A stretch of DNA of 64,000 nucleotides, from the NCBI RefSeq assembly GCF_900110075.1, contig NZ_FOCJ01000005.1, positions 1 through 64,000 on the forward strand, written 5' to 3'. The position numbers and the translations under genes were made by a program. Shown one piece after another: positions 1 through 7,862 of this stretch. A model generated the notes under the pieces. That model was not told where the DNA came from and searched no databases. It saw only the letters and a program-made list of their open reading frames with translations. This stretch comes from Paenibacillus sp. OV219. Its GTDB lineage: Bacteria > Bacillota > Bacilli > Paenibacillales > Paenibacillaceae. Position 1 is the first letter of the stretch, and each line of letters starts with the position of its first letter.

Positions 1-10
1 AAAAGCTAAA

Positions 11-45
11 CGGCCTCAGTCCAATGGAATTCCGGACGAAGGCCG
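11..45 (-). terminator. Intrinsic terminator, conserved-loop type
   Basis: A 12-base arm at 11-22 pairs with 34-45 (one mismatch), leaving a loop that contains AATGGAATT. The minus strand then runs into a T-rich stretch. It lies 170 bases 3' of the frameshifted oxidoreductase at 218-1214. A near copy with the same loop sits at 5960-5995. The 46-217 stretch holds T-rich DNA with no gene I can support. Confidence 0.6.
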
Positions 46-217
46 CTTGATTGTTTTTAATTATTTGTACTGTCTACTTGACGGGGTGCTGTTCATTAAA
101 CGGCAGCTTTTTGCTTAGAAGTTTTTGCGTTTTTTTGCGTGTGTTTGCATTCGTCGTGAATGTTAAGTCATAAGGTCTTCTAACATACCTATCGACATAA
201 ACATTCGGCTCGACCGA

Positions 218-1214
218 TCACGCTTCGCTCGGATACTTAAGACCCCACGGCTCCCGGATCCGGTCTAGCGTCTCCATGATACGCACAGTCTCGTCGACGG
301 TCAAGACTTCGCTCTCTTTACGGCCCGCGCGCAGGCACTCCATCGCCTCGATTGCCTGGTAGAAGTGGCCGGACGGCTCGAGCTCGTGCTTGAAGATTAC
401 TGGCTCCTCCCCGTTCACATGCAGCGTCGCGGCCTTGGCGAACAGGAATCCCGGTATTTCGATCCGCCCCTTCGGGCCATAGATGACAGCCTCGTTGGTC
501 ATGGACAATCGTACCGAGCCGTGCAGGCTGGCGGTGCGACCGCCGCCGTATTCGAACAGCAGCGAGAACTGCTCATCCACGCCTGTCTCGCCGATCAGGA
601 CGGAGCTCGCGATCTTGGAAGGCTGCTCTCCGCCGTACACCATCGACGCGAACGAAACCGGGTAGATGCCGGCGTCGAGCAGTGTGCCGCCGCCCTTTTC
701 TTTGTTAAGCAGCCGGCCTTCGGGATTCCAGCCCGCGTCGAATCCGAACTCGGCCTTCACGATGCGCACGTCGCCGATCACGCCGCTGTCCAGCCACTCC
801 CGCACCTTGATGATGGCGGGTAGGTACCGCGTCCACATGGCTTCCATCAGGAATAGACCCTTATGGCGGGCCAGGTCTGCAATCTCCCTAGCCTCGGCAG
901 CGTTGATTGTGAAGTGGCTTCTCGCAGAGTACGGACTTGCCGCCGCGCAGCAGCGTCAGCGCGTTCTCTTTGTGGATCGGATGCAGCGTGCCAACATAGA
1001 CGATCTCGACGTCCGGATCGGCCGCGAGCTCCTCGCAGCTCCCATAAGCGCGCGGGATGCTGAATTTCTCGGCGAATGCTTGCGCCTTGTCGAGCGAGCG
1101 TCCCGCGACGGCGACGAGCTCTGCGCCCGGCGCGTGCGGTAGCTCCGTAGCGAAGTTGTCCGAGATGCCTCCCGGACCCATGATGCCCCATTTCACGATG
1201 CGTTGTTCCGCCAT
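218..1214 (-). pseudogene. Gfo/Idh/MocA family oxidoreductase, frameshifted
   Basis: The first 105 codons carry the N-terminal Rossmann fold (GIMGPGGISDNFA) and the CEKP motif of NAD(P)-dependent sugar/inositol-type dehydrogenases. The frame is then lost. Near 911-917 the minus-strand reading becomes CEKP-LHNQRCRG and stops. Dropping one base there restores CEKPFTINAAEAREIADL and joins the C-terminal GFO_IDH_MocA domain (EAMWTRYLPA, then GGGTLLDAGIYP), ending at 218. The repaired protein would be about 331 residues, normal for the family. The start at 1214 has an AAAGGGGA site 7 bases upstream. A cre-like site lies just 5' of it. Either a real inactivating +1 insertion or a sequencing error; substrate unknown. 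Confidence 0.85.
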
Positions 1215-1259
1215 GATTAAGTCCCCTTTATCTCTCAGATAATTCTACCTTAACCGATT

Positions 1260-1273
1260 TGAAAACGATTGCA
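1260..1273 (-). promoter_or_regulatory. Candidate CcpA cre site
   Basis: TGAAAACGATTGCA fits the catabolite-responsive element pattern TGWAANCGNTNNCA at every fixed position. It lies about 46 bases upstream of the minus-strand start at 1214, in a gap with no other gene, where it could place the oxidoreductase under glucose repression. Such short matches also occur by chance. Confidence 0.4.
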
Positions 1274-1417
1274 AAGCGTTTGGGTCAAAGTTAACGCGCA
1301 TTCACTTCAGGGCGGAACAACAACAACAAATTTTCATGCCGACCGGCTGCTTGTCTGCAATCGTACCATATTCTTGTCAACGGACAGTTTCTATTGTTGT
1401 TCCTTCACCGGCGAAGC

Positions 1418-2188
1418 TTAAAAATAATTGCACGTAATCCCGCCGTCAATATTCAGGATCGCGCCGTTCGTCCAATCGGATTCATCCGATGCGAGGTAGA
1501 TCGCGCTGTTCACGATATCCTCCGGCCGTCCGAATCGTCCACTCGGCTGGCGGTTCAGGCGGATCCGCTTCGCCTCCTCGTCCTTGAGCAGCCATTCAGT
1601 AAGCAGCGGCGTCTCAATCGGACCGGGACATATGGCGTTGCTGCGCACACCGTAAGGGCGGAATTGAATCGCGAGCGATCTCGTCAACGACACGATCGCT
1701 CCTTTAGATGCGGTATAAGCATCCTGCGGCACCGAGCACCCCATGAATGCGACGAACGAAGCGATATTGATGATCGAGCCGCTTCGTCGCTGCACCATAT
1801 GCGGGATGACGTGCTTGCACATGAGAAAAGTCCCTTTCACATTCACATCCATCACCCGGTCCCATACCTCGACTGTCGTATCGATGACGGAGCCGTCCTC
1901 CGCCAGCATAATGCCAGCATTGTTGTACAGCACGTCGATAATACCGAAGCGTTCCACTGCCAGGCCGACCGCCGTCTGCACACTTTGCTCATCTGCGACG
2001 TTGCACCGGAAGAAAGCTACCTCCCCGCCTTGCTCCCCAATTTCGCTGGCCGCTGCCTGACCCGATTGCTCGTTTACCTCAAACAAGGCGATTCTCGCAC
2101 CTTCCCGAGCAAACATGCGAGCCGCCGTCAGCCCCATGCCGCTGCCTGCGCCGGTTATAATACATACTCGATCCTGCAAGCGTCCCAT
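1418..2188 (-). CDS. SDR family NAD(P)-dependent oxidoreductase
   Basis: A 256-residue classical short-chain dehydrogenase. The cofactor motif TGAGSGMG is at residues 12-19, the structural NNAG at 89-92, and the catalytic Ser144-Tyr158-Lys162 set in NIAS and YTASK. The C-terminus ends with the usual NGAILNIDGG. The ATG at 2188 is chosen because AGGAG lies 9 bases before it and it clears the glutamine synthetase stop at 2208; a longer frame to 2260 would overlap that gene. It is the last gene of a four-gene operon with PuuA-, GabD- and PuuD-like proteins, so it may act on an alcohol or aldehyde intermediate there. The substrate cannot be read from the sequence. Confidence 0.88.
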   Translation of the reverse strand: MGRLQDRVCIITGAGSGMGLTAARMFAREGARIALFEVNEQSGQAAASEIGEQGGEVAFFRCNVADEQSVQTAVGLAVERFGIIDVLYNNAGIMLAEDGSVIDTTVEVWDRVMDVNVKGTFLMCKHVIPHMVQRRSGSIINIASFVAFMGCSVPQDAYTASKGAIVSLTRSLAIQFRPYGVRSNAICPGPIETPLLTEWLLKDEEAKRIRLNRQPSGRFGRPEDIVNSAIYLASDESDWTNGAILNIDGGITCNYF

Positions 2189-2207
2189 CGCTGCAATCTC
2201 CTCTCCA

Positions 2208-3626
2208 TCACCCTTGTTCAAAATACCGCATCCGTTCCCAGTCGGTGACGAACGCATCATATGCCTGTTGCTCCACGCGGGCCATATTGTAATAATGGTC
2301 CGTCACCAGATCGCCGAACGCCGAACGTACCAGCGGGCTCGTTTTCCATAGTGCCATCGCCTCATTAAGCGACGCCGGAACACGGGGAAGCCCTTCGGCC
2401 GCATAAGCGTTTCCTTTCCACTCCGGAGGAGGTTCGATCCGGTTCTCGATGCCATGCAAACCCGCAGCGATCAAAGCCGCGTAGGCGAGATACGGATTGA
2501 TATCCGCGCCGGGAATGCGGCTTTCGATCCGCAAACTCTGCCGTTCTCCGACAATGCGCAGTCCGCTCGTCCTGTTATCCCTGCTCCAGACGATGCTCAC
2601 CGGAGCCCAGCTGTCAGGAGCGAACCTTTTATAGGAATTGACGGTCGGGGCGAAGAACAGCGAGAAGTCTCGGGTGCAGGCCAATATTCCGCCGAGAAAA
2701 TAACGCATCTTCTCCGACATTCCATACGGCTGCTGGTCCGGGTCATCAAACAGATTGCTCTCCCCTTTCTGATCCCAAACACTGATATGGATATGGCCGC
2801 TTGATCCTGTCCAGCCATGATGAGGCTTCGCCATAAACGTAACAGAGCAGCCCTGTTGAATACATATTTCCTTGATCCCATGCTTCAGGATAACGTGCCG
2901 ATCAGCCGAGGTCAGCGCATCAGCAAAGCGCATGTTAATCTCATGTTGTCCGACGGCCGCTTCACCTTTCGTCGATTCAATGGGAATGCCCGCCGCGTTC
3001 ATGCTGCTGCGAATGAGCCGGTACAGCGGTTCGTTGCGTGTACCCTGAAGCAAATTATAATCCTCGTTGTAATGCCCTGCGACGTTCATATGCATCGTGC
3101 GATAGCCGTCTGTATGGAGCTGTTCATACGTATCCCGGAACAGAAAAAACTCCAGCTCGCTCGCCGTCATGATGCGGAAAGAGAGTTGCTCCGCCCGCCC
3201 AAGCTGCCGATGTAACATCTCCCGCGGAGAAACAGCGATCCGGCTGCCTGTATGCTCATCTTCGACATCGCAGAGAACGAGCGCAGTCCTCTCCTGCCAC
3301 GGAATGACACGCAGCGTGCTCCAATCCGGCTTCGCCAGCCAGTCTCCATAGCCGCTTTCCCAGTTCATCAGCGCATACCCGCTGGGTGTATTCATCTCCA
3401 TATCGGTGCCGAGCAAGTAGACGCAGAAGTGGGTTCCTTTCGTCAGCCCGCTGCGCAGACAATAATCACCGGTCAGCCGTTTCCCCATTAACCGGCCCTG
3501 CATATCGCAAAAGGCGAGAATCAGCGTGTCGATCTCACCGCCTTTCATCGCTCCTTCCAGCTCCGCTGTGGATATAAGTCCGCCGGACCCGGAACTGGAC
3601 TCGGTCTTCTTCCGATTGTCATCCAT
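2208..3626 (-). CDS. Glutamine synthetase family protein, gamma-glutamylpolyamine synthetase-like
   Basis: A 472-residue glutamine synthetase fold protein of the PuuA/GlnA3 type. The N-terminus reads FCDMQGRLMGKR, typical of the gamma-glutamylating branch rather than housekeeping GlnA. The catalytic domain shows EINMRFADAL, GSSGHIHIS and SRIPGADINPYLAYAA. Members ligate glutamate to an amine (putrescine, other polyamines, ethanolamine) with ATP. The start follows a G-rich site (AAGGGGGG) and lies 3 bases after the upstream dehydrogenase stop, so the two are probably translationally coupled. The neighbours PuuD-like hydrolase and GabD-like dehydrogenase support a role in gamma-glutamylated amine breakdown. 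Housekeeping ammonia assimilation is unlikely. Confidence 0.85.
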   Translation of the reverse strand: MDDNRKKTESSSGSGGLISTAELEGAMKGGEIDTLILAFCDMQGRLMGKRLTGDYCLRSGLTKGTHFCVYLLGTDMEMNTPSGYALMNWESGYGDWLAKPDWSTLRVIPWQERTALVLCDVEDEHTGSRIAVSPREMLHRQLGRAEQLSFRIMTASELEFFLFRDTYEQLHTDGYRTMHMNVAGHYNEDYNLLQGTRNEPLYRLIRSSMNAAGIPIESTKGEAAVGQHEINMRFADALTSADRHVILKHGIKEICIQQGCSVTFMAKPHHGWTGSSGHIHISVWDQKGESNLFDDPDQQPYGMSEKMRYFLGGILACTRDFSLFFAPTVNSYKRFAPDSWAPVSIVWSRDNRTSGLRIVGERQSLRIESRIPGADINPYLAYAALIAAGLHGIENRIEPPPEWKGNAYAAEGLPRVPASLNEAMALWKTSPLVRSAFGDLVTDHYYNMARVEQQAYDAFVTDWERMRYFEQG

Positions 3627-3629
3627 CGT

Positions 3630-5135
3630 TCATCCCCCCTTGCCCTCCACGTTCAGATTGATATATTTCAGCTCCAGAAAATCGTCCAGCCCGTGATGCC
3701 CACCTTCCCGTCCCGTTCCACTCTCCTTGATGCCGCCGAACGGCGCCTGGGGTACGCTGAGCGAGGTGCCGTTCACGGCGATCATGCCGAACTCGAGCTG
3801 CTCGCACATCCGGTACACCCGGCTCACGTCGCGGGTGAACACATAGGCCGCCAGCCCGTACGGCGTCGCATTGCAGCGGACGATGACCTCGTCTTCTTCA
3901 GCGAATGACACAATCGGCGCAACCGGCCCGAACACTTCCTCTTTCATCACGTCCATCTCTTCATTAACGTCCGTCAGTACAGTCGGCGCGTAAAAATGCC
4001 CATGCGCATATTTCTCTTCCATTAAGCGATACCCGCCAGTCTGTATGGACGCCCCCTTCGCCTTAGCGTCGGCCACTAGCCGGTCGACCCGAAGCATCGC
4101 CTCCCGGTCGATCAGCGGGCCGATGTCGACGTCGGGCTCATCGCCCAGGCCGACGCGAAGCATGCGGGTTTGTGCGGTGATTCGCTCACTAAGCTCCTTA
4201 CGAATCGCCTCATGGGCATAGATCACATTAATGCCGTTGCACACTTGCCCGCAATTTTCAAACTTGTTGCTTACGATCGACTCCGCCGCCAGCTCAACGT
4301 CGGCATCCGGGAAAACGATGACCGGTGCGATGCCGCCAAGCTCCAGTGACAGCCGTTTCAGCCCTGCCGCCGCCCGCTCCATAATCGATTTGCCTACTTC
4401 AGTAGAACCTGTAAACGAGATTTTGCGGACACGGGAATCCGATAAGAACACGTCGCTGATCGCAGAGGCGCTTCCGGTTACCAGATTCGCGACGCCGCTT
4501 GGAATGCCGGTATCCATCAGCAGCTGAAATAAGGCGACGGCAATCAACGGCGTTTGGCTCGCCGGCTTGACGACGATCGTGCAACCGGCTGCCAATGCAG
4601 GGGCAGCTTTACGGATAATCATCGCAGCGGGAAAATTCCATGGTGTAATCATGCCGACGACACCGACCGGCTGTCGCCAAACCATAATGCGCTGATTGGG
4701 GCGGGAGCCGGGTATCGTCTCGCCGTAGACGCGCTTGCCTTCCTCGGCATACCAACGGATAAACTGCGCCGACCCTTCCAGCTCGCCAGCCGCTTCCGCA
4801 AACGGTTTTCCCTGCTCCCGCGACATTAAGCGCGCGAGCTCATCCCGTTCCCGCTCAATCCGATCCGCCCACTGGTTCAGGAAAGCTGCCCTTTGCACAG
4901 CAGTCAGCCGTCCCCAGCCGGGCAGCGCATGCGACGCGGCATCGACAGCCCTTACTGCAGCCTCGCCGTCTCCTCTCGGCACTCTGCCGACCGCCTCGCC
5001 TGTCGCTGGATTGTAGACTGTCATGCTGCCTGGTGCCTCTGTTACTTTCTCCCCGTTAATCCATTGGCAGTTCCATCTGTCCAAATCCAAATCCAGTTCC
5101 AGTCTCGGATCCATCTCCTCGTTCCCTCTCGTCAC
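3630..5135 (-). CDS. gabD: NAD(P)-dependent aldehyde dehydrogenase, succinate-semialdehyde type
   Basis: A class I aldehyde dehydrogenase of about 501 residues with every expected signature: TPWNFPAAMIIRKAAPALAAG, FTGSTEVGK, the catalytic Glu in LELGG, the catalytic Cys in FENCGQVCNG, and the C-terminal PFGGIKESGTGREGG. FIRWYAEEGKRVYGETIP is typical of succinate-semialdehyde dehydrogenase, oxidising succinic semialdehyde to succinate. I place the start at a GTG (5135) because AAGGAG sits 8 bases before it; an ATG at 5114 is possible and a TTG at 5165 has no binding site. The gene overlaps the end of the PuuD-like gene by about 80 bases. A PuuC-like role on gamma-glutamyl-aminobutyraldehyde is the main alternative. 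Confidence 0.87.
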   Translation of the reverse strand: MTRGNEEMDPRLELDLDLDRWNCQWINGEKVTEAPGSMTVYNPATGEAVGRVPRGDGEAAVRAVDAASHALPGWGRLTAVQRAAFLNQWADRIERERDELARLMSREQGKPFAEAAGELEGSAQFIRWYAEEGKRVYGETIPGSRPNQRIMVWRQPVGVVGMITPWNFPAAMIIRKAAPALAAGCTIVVKPASQTPLIAVALFQLLMDTGIPSGVANLVTGSASAISDVFLSDSRVRKISFTGSTEVGKSIMERAAAGLKRLSLELGGIAPVIVFPDADVELAAESIVSNKFENCGQVCNGINVIYAHEAIRKELSERITAQTRMLRVGLGDEPDVDIGPLIDREAMLRVDRLVADAKAKGASIQTGGYRLMEEKYAHGHFYAPTVLTDVNEEMDVMKEEVFGPVAPIVSFAEEDEVIVRCNATPYGLAAYVFTRDVSRVYRMCEQLEFGMIAVNGTSLSVPQAPFGGIKESGTGREGGHHGLDDFLELKYINLNVEGKGG

Positions 5136-5892
5136 GGCTACCGCTCCTTCCGTTGATTTGATCAATCAGCCAGTGGAACGGTATTAGTCCTTCGTCATCG
5201 TGGACGGCCATCATCTCAGGGTGCCATTGCAGAGCGAGCACGCTCGGATGACCGAGATGAACGATTGCTTCGACAATACCGTCCTCAGCGACAGCAGCCG
5301 CAACAAGACCAACTCCGAGACTTCGAACTGCTTGATGGTGATAACTGTTCACCCTGACTTCATCCATCCCATATAGTCGCCGAAGTTCCGCCGCTAGCAG
5401 CTTCACCCGGTGCGACTTGTACCAGCGAGGCGCGCGGGCGAACTGATGGGCGAGCACATCTGCCGAGTGATCCTCTACGTCCACATACAGCGTGCCGCCG
5501 AAGCTGACATTGAGCAGCTGCATCCCTCTACAAATTGCCAGAATCGGCTTCTTCTGCCGAAGCGCCTCTTCAATCAACCGCAGCTCGAATCGATCCCTCT
5601 CAGGCGCAATGATCCCGCAGCGTAGATCGGGATTCGCCCCGTACAGCTGCGGATCGACATCCTCGCCGCCGGCCAATATGAGGCCGTCCAGCGCCTCTAC
5701 AATTCGCCCGCACGCTGAAGGGTCGCACGCCGGTATACCAACCGGTGCCGCGCCGACCTTCTGCACAGCATGCATATAATCGTGCCCGATCACGCCAAAA
5801 CCTTGTCCGGGCATGCCGCGGAACGCCCCGCCTACCCCTTCCTCGCCGGCGACATGATAGCCCGTAATGCCGATAAGCGGCATCGTTCTCAT
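5056..5892 (-). CDS. puuD: Gamma-glutamyl-gamma-aminobutyrate hydrolase family protein (PuuD-like)
   Basis: A 278-residue class I glutamine-amidotransferase-like hydrolase. GGEDVDPQLYG occupies residues 75-85, the nucleophile is Cys121 in AICRGMQLLNV, and His224/Glu226 lie in LQWHPE, completing the Cys-His-Glu triad. PuuD cleaves gamma-glutamyl-GABA to glutamate and GABA. The start has a strong AGGAGG 8 bases upstream and this is the first gene of the operon. The last 25 or so residues (Arg/Glu/Gly-rich, after DQINGR) overlap the next gene's 5' end and look non-conserved, suggesting a lengthened C-terminus caused by the overlap. The confidence is in the family; the exact substrate is inferred from the operon. 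Confidence 0.87.
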   Translation of the reverse strand: MRTMPLIGITGYHVAGEEGVGGAFRGMPGQGFGVIGHDYMHAVQKVGAAPVGIPACDPSACGRIVEALDGLILAGGEDVDPQLYGANPDLRCGIIAPERDRFELRLIEEALRQKKPILAICRGMQLLNVSFGGTLYVDVEDHSADVLAHQFARAPRWYKSHRVKLLAAELRRLYGMDEVRVNSYHHQAVRSLGVGLVAAAVAEDGIVEAIVHLGHPSVLALQWHPEMMAVHDDEGLIPFHWLIDQINGRSGSRDERERGDGSETGTGFGFGQMELPMD

Positions 5893-5959
5893 CCGATCTC
5901 CCTCCTTCTCGCTTCATTTTATTCCGAGCCTGTGGGACAAATGACCAAGCAAAATGAAA

Positions 5960-5995
5960 CGGCCTTTCGTCCAATGGAATTTAGGACGAAGGCCG
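5960..5995 (-). terminator. Intrinsic terminator after lipM, conserved-loop type
   Basis: The arms at 5960-5972 and 5984-5995 form a GC-rich stem around an AATGGAATTTA loop. On the minus strand it is followed by TTTCATTTTG. It is about 50 bases past the lipM stop and shares sequence and loop with the hairpin at 11-45. Confidence 0.75.
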
Positions 5996-6042
5996 CTTAA
6001 TCAACTCTTTATTATTTATAATAGGGACCTATCTGATCCCCG

Positions 6043-6954
6043 CTATCTGCGATAATTCCAACTATCCGCCCCATACTTCTCGCTGGATAGCCGACCCGCG
6101 AGCTCCAGTTCGCCTTCGGTTAGCTGCCCGTTCACGAGCTCGGCCTTAAGGCCTTCCGCGAAGCTGTTACGGAATACGTTTTCAAGATGATGCATCGACA
6201 CGGGCGGCATTTCCCTCCGTCGCAGACAATCGTTGATCGCAGACGCCTTACGTCCAAATAGACTCCGCATCCGCTGCTTGATGTCCGGACTTGCGAATCG
6301 AAGCACGGAGAACAGCTTCTCGTCATCCAGCTCGAGCAGAATCGAGCCGTGCTGCAAAATAACGCCGTTCCCGCGCATCTGCGCGCTGCCGGCGATTTTG
6401 CATCCGTCGACAAGTAGCTCGTACTTGGACGGCGCGTCAAAGCAGGCTGCGGTAAGCGGCTTCCGCGCGGAAACGTGTTCTCTCCCGCTATGCACCTCTG
6501 GCACGCCTACCTGTCCCGTCATCGCCGCATCCAGTCCCAGTTTTCGAACGCCGATCAACAGACCGCTGCTTAACTCTGCGTAAGCTTCCGCTACATTCGC
6601 TGGGATGCCCGGATACCGTTCGGAGACGACGATACTGTATGTCAGCTCTTGATCATGCAGGACGGCTCGTCCTCCCGTTGATCGCCTAACGAACCCCAAA
6701 CCATGCTCGCGAAGCGCCTGAAAATCGACTTCCTTTTCCGCCTGCTGAAAATAGCCAATCGATAGAGACGCCGGGTTCCAGCCGTAAAAACGTACCGTCG
6801 GCGGTACAGCGCCTTCTTTGTGAGCGAGCGAGATCGCCTCGTCAATCGCCATGTTTTCCGCAGGAGATCGGTTTCCTGTATGCAAGAACCGCCATGGCGA
6901 CCGATCATAACCGGCATCTTGCCGCAACTGCCCGCTATTTATTAATGGCTTCAT
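6043..6954 (-). CDS. lipM: Octanoyl-[acyl carrier protein]:protein octanoyltransferase, LipM type
   Basis: A 303-residue member of the biotin/lipoate ligase fold. Its length, order of motifs and residues follow Bacillus LipM: RFYGWNPASLSIGYFQ, RRSTGGRAVLHDQELTYS (residues 90-107), the nucleophile Cys171 in ACFDAPSKYEL, the lysine in GCKIAGSAQ (Lys186), and ILQHGSILLELD. LipM moves octanoate from acyl carrier protein to GcvH at the start of lipoate assembly. The start at 6954 lies inside the gcvH 3' end (20-base overlap), with no clear binding site, which implies translational coupling. That coupling fits, since GcvH is the substrate. The N-terminus is some 15 residues longer than in Bacillus, so an internal start is possible. 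Confidence 0.92.
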   Translation of the reverse strand: MKPLINSGQLRQDAGYDRSPWRFLHTGNRSPAENMAIDEAISLAHKEGAVPPTVRFYGWNPASLSIGYFQQAEKEVDFQALREHGLGFVRRSTGGRAVLHDQELTYSIVVSERYPGIPANVAEAYAELSSGLLIGVRKLGLDAAMTGQVGVPEVHSGREHVSARKPLTAACFDAPSKYELLVDGCKIAGSAQMRGNGVILQHGSILLELDDEKLFSVLRFASPDIKQRMRSLFGRKASAINDCLRRREMPPVSMHHLENVFRNSFAEGLKAELVNGQLTEGELELAGRLSSEKYGADSWNYRR

Positions 6955-7321
6955 ACTGGTCGGCGCTAAGCAACCTGTTCACGAAATCGGTAGCATCGCC
7001 ATTGACCTCGACTTCGACGATCCAGCCTTCGCCGTATGGATCCGAATTTACGAGCTCAGGCGCGACCAACAGCGCTTCGTTGATCTTCGTCACTTTTCCC
7101 GTTACTGGACTGTACAGCTCGGAAACCGTTTTTACCGATTCAATGTTGCCCATCGACTGTCCTGCGTCTACCTCTTGGCCAATCCGCGGAAGCTCGACAA
7201 ACACGATATCGCCTAATAGATTTTGAGCAAAATCGGTAATGCCGATCTTAACAGCCCCGCTTCCTGCTTCCGCCCATTCATGCTCCTCTGTATATCCTAA
7301 TCCTGGCTTGACTAAGCTCAT
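6935..7321 (-). CDS. gcvH: Glycine cleavage system H protein
   Basis: A 128-residue lipoyl-domain protein. YTEEHEW opens the fold, GITDFAQNLLGDIVFVELP follows, and the lipoyl-accepting Lys64 is in NIESVKTVSELYSPVTG. GcvH shuttles the aminomethyl group between the P, T and L proteins and is also the relay for lipoate synthesis. The start is the ATG 9 bases after GGGAGG; an upstream ATG at 7330 touches the binding site and is rejected. It is divergent from gcvT-gcvPA-gcvPB and lies outside the glycine riboswitch, so it may be expressed without glycine control, as suits its lipoylation role. The L protein is not in the window. Confidence 0.95.
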   Translation of the reverse strand: MSLVKPGLGYTEEHEWAEAGSGAVKIGITDFAQNLLGDIVFVELPRIGQEVDAGQSMGNIESVKTVSELYSPVTGKVTKINEALLVAPELVNSDPYGEGWIVEVEVNGDATDFVNRLLSADQYEAINK

Positions 7322-7394
7322 CTTCAACATCCTCCCGAAATCGTTATGAAACGCTCCGTTAGACACGCTTAGCTTAATGGAGTAAGCGAACCAG

Positions 7395-7411
7395 TGTCAA
7401 TATACTTGACA
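7395..7411. promoter_or_regulatory. Palindrome with back-to-back -35-like boxes
   Basis: TGTCAATATACTTGACA is a perfect inverted repeat whose arms read as consensus TTGACA on each strand, between gcvH (minus) and the glycine riboswitch (plus). Matching -10 boxes are poor: minus-strand TAAGCT sits at 18-base spacing, and the plus strand shows nothing good at 17. It may be an operator or a divergent promoter core. Confidence 0.35.
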
Positions 7412-7532
7412 AATATTATTGCAAATCGACTTTTTCCATTAACATCTTCTCCCATGGGCGTGTATATCTTAATGTAAGATGGTAGGCATTGGGCTGATAC
7501 CGTACAAGAAAACCGAATAAGCGGATGATGGT

Positions 7533-7745
7533 AATGGGAGAGACCGCCTACGGCTTTAAAGCGGCGGCGCCGAAGGAGTAAGCTTCGCAGGAAGTGAATC
7601 TCTCAGGCAAAAGGACCTTTACCGGACGCATCTCTGGAGAGCACGTGCGAGGGCGGGTACCACTGCCTCGGCGTCACCCACGGGGAAACCTGAACGTATG
7701 CGCCTTCTTCGTTCGGGGTAACTCTCAGGTACAAAGGACAGAGCA
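7533..7745 (+). ncRNA. Tandem glycine riboswitch
   Basis: Two aptamers are visible in series. The first runs from GGGAGAGACCGCC (about 7535) through GCGCCGAAGGAGTAAGC to AATCTCTCAGGCAAAAGGAC (about 7615). The second runs from CTGGAGAGCACGTGCGAGG (about 7634) through ACGGGGAAACC to AACTCTCAGGTACAAAGGAC (about 7739). These are the hallmark conserved blocks of the gcvT riboswitch, where glycine binding turns on expression of the cleavage operon. It precedes gcvT by about 115 bases, which hold the terminator-like expression platform. Confidence 0.96.
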
Positions 7746-7748
7746 AAG

Positions 7749-7797
7749 AGCGAGAACGGGCATGCGCAGCCAAGCTGTGCGTTCGTAACGCTTTTTG
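7749..7797 (+). terminator. Expression-platform terminator of the glycine riboswitch
   Basis: Paired segments AGCG/CGCT, GAACG/CGTTC and GCGCAG/CTGTGC stack into a long imperfect hairpin around a CCAAG loop. A T5 run follows at once and a T6 run lies at about 7806. Its position directly after the second aptamer and before gcvT fits an intrinsic terminator relieved when glycine is bound. Confidence 0.7.
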
Positions 7798-7862
7798 CTG
7801 CTGTCTTTTTTAAGTTTATGTTTAGGGCTTAGTCTTGCATTCTCGTCTAGGAGGGCAACGAA

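Noticed and set aside
1394-2248. Long plus-strand open frame of 284 codons
   Set aside because: It is antisense to the short-chain dehydrogenase, which has motifs, a ribosome binding site and operon context; the plus-strand product has no family features.
5135-5165. TTG start at 5165 for the aldehyde dehydrogenase
   Set aside because: No ribosome binding site lies before it; the GTG at 5135 has AAGGAG at the right distance.
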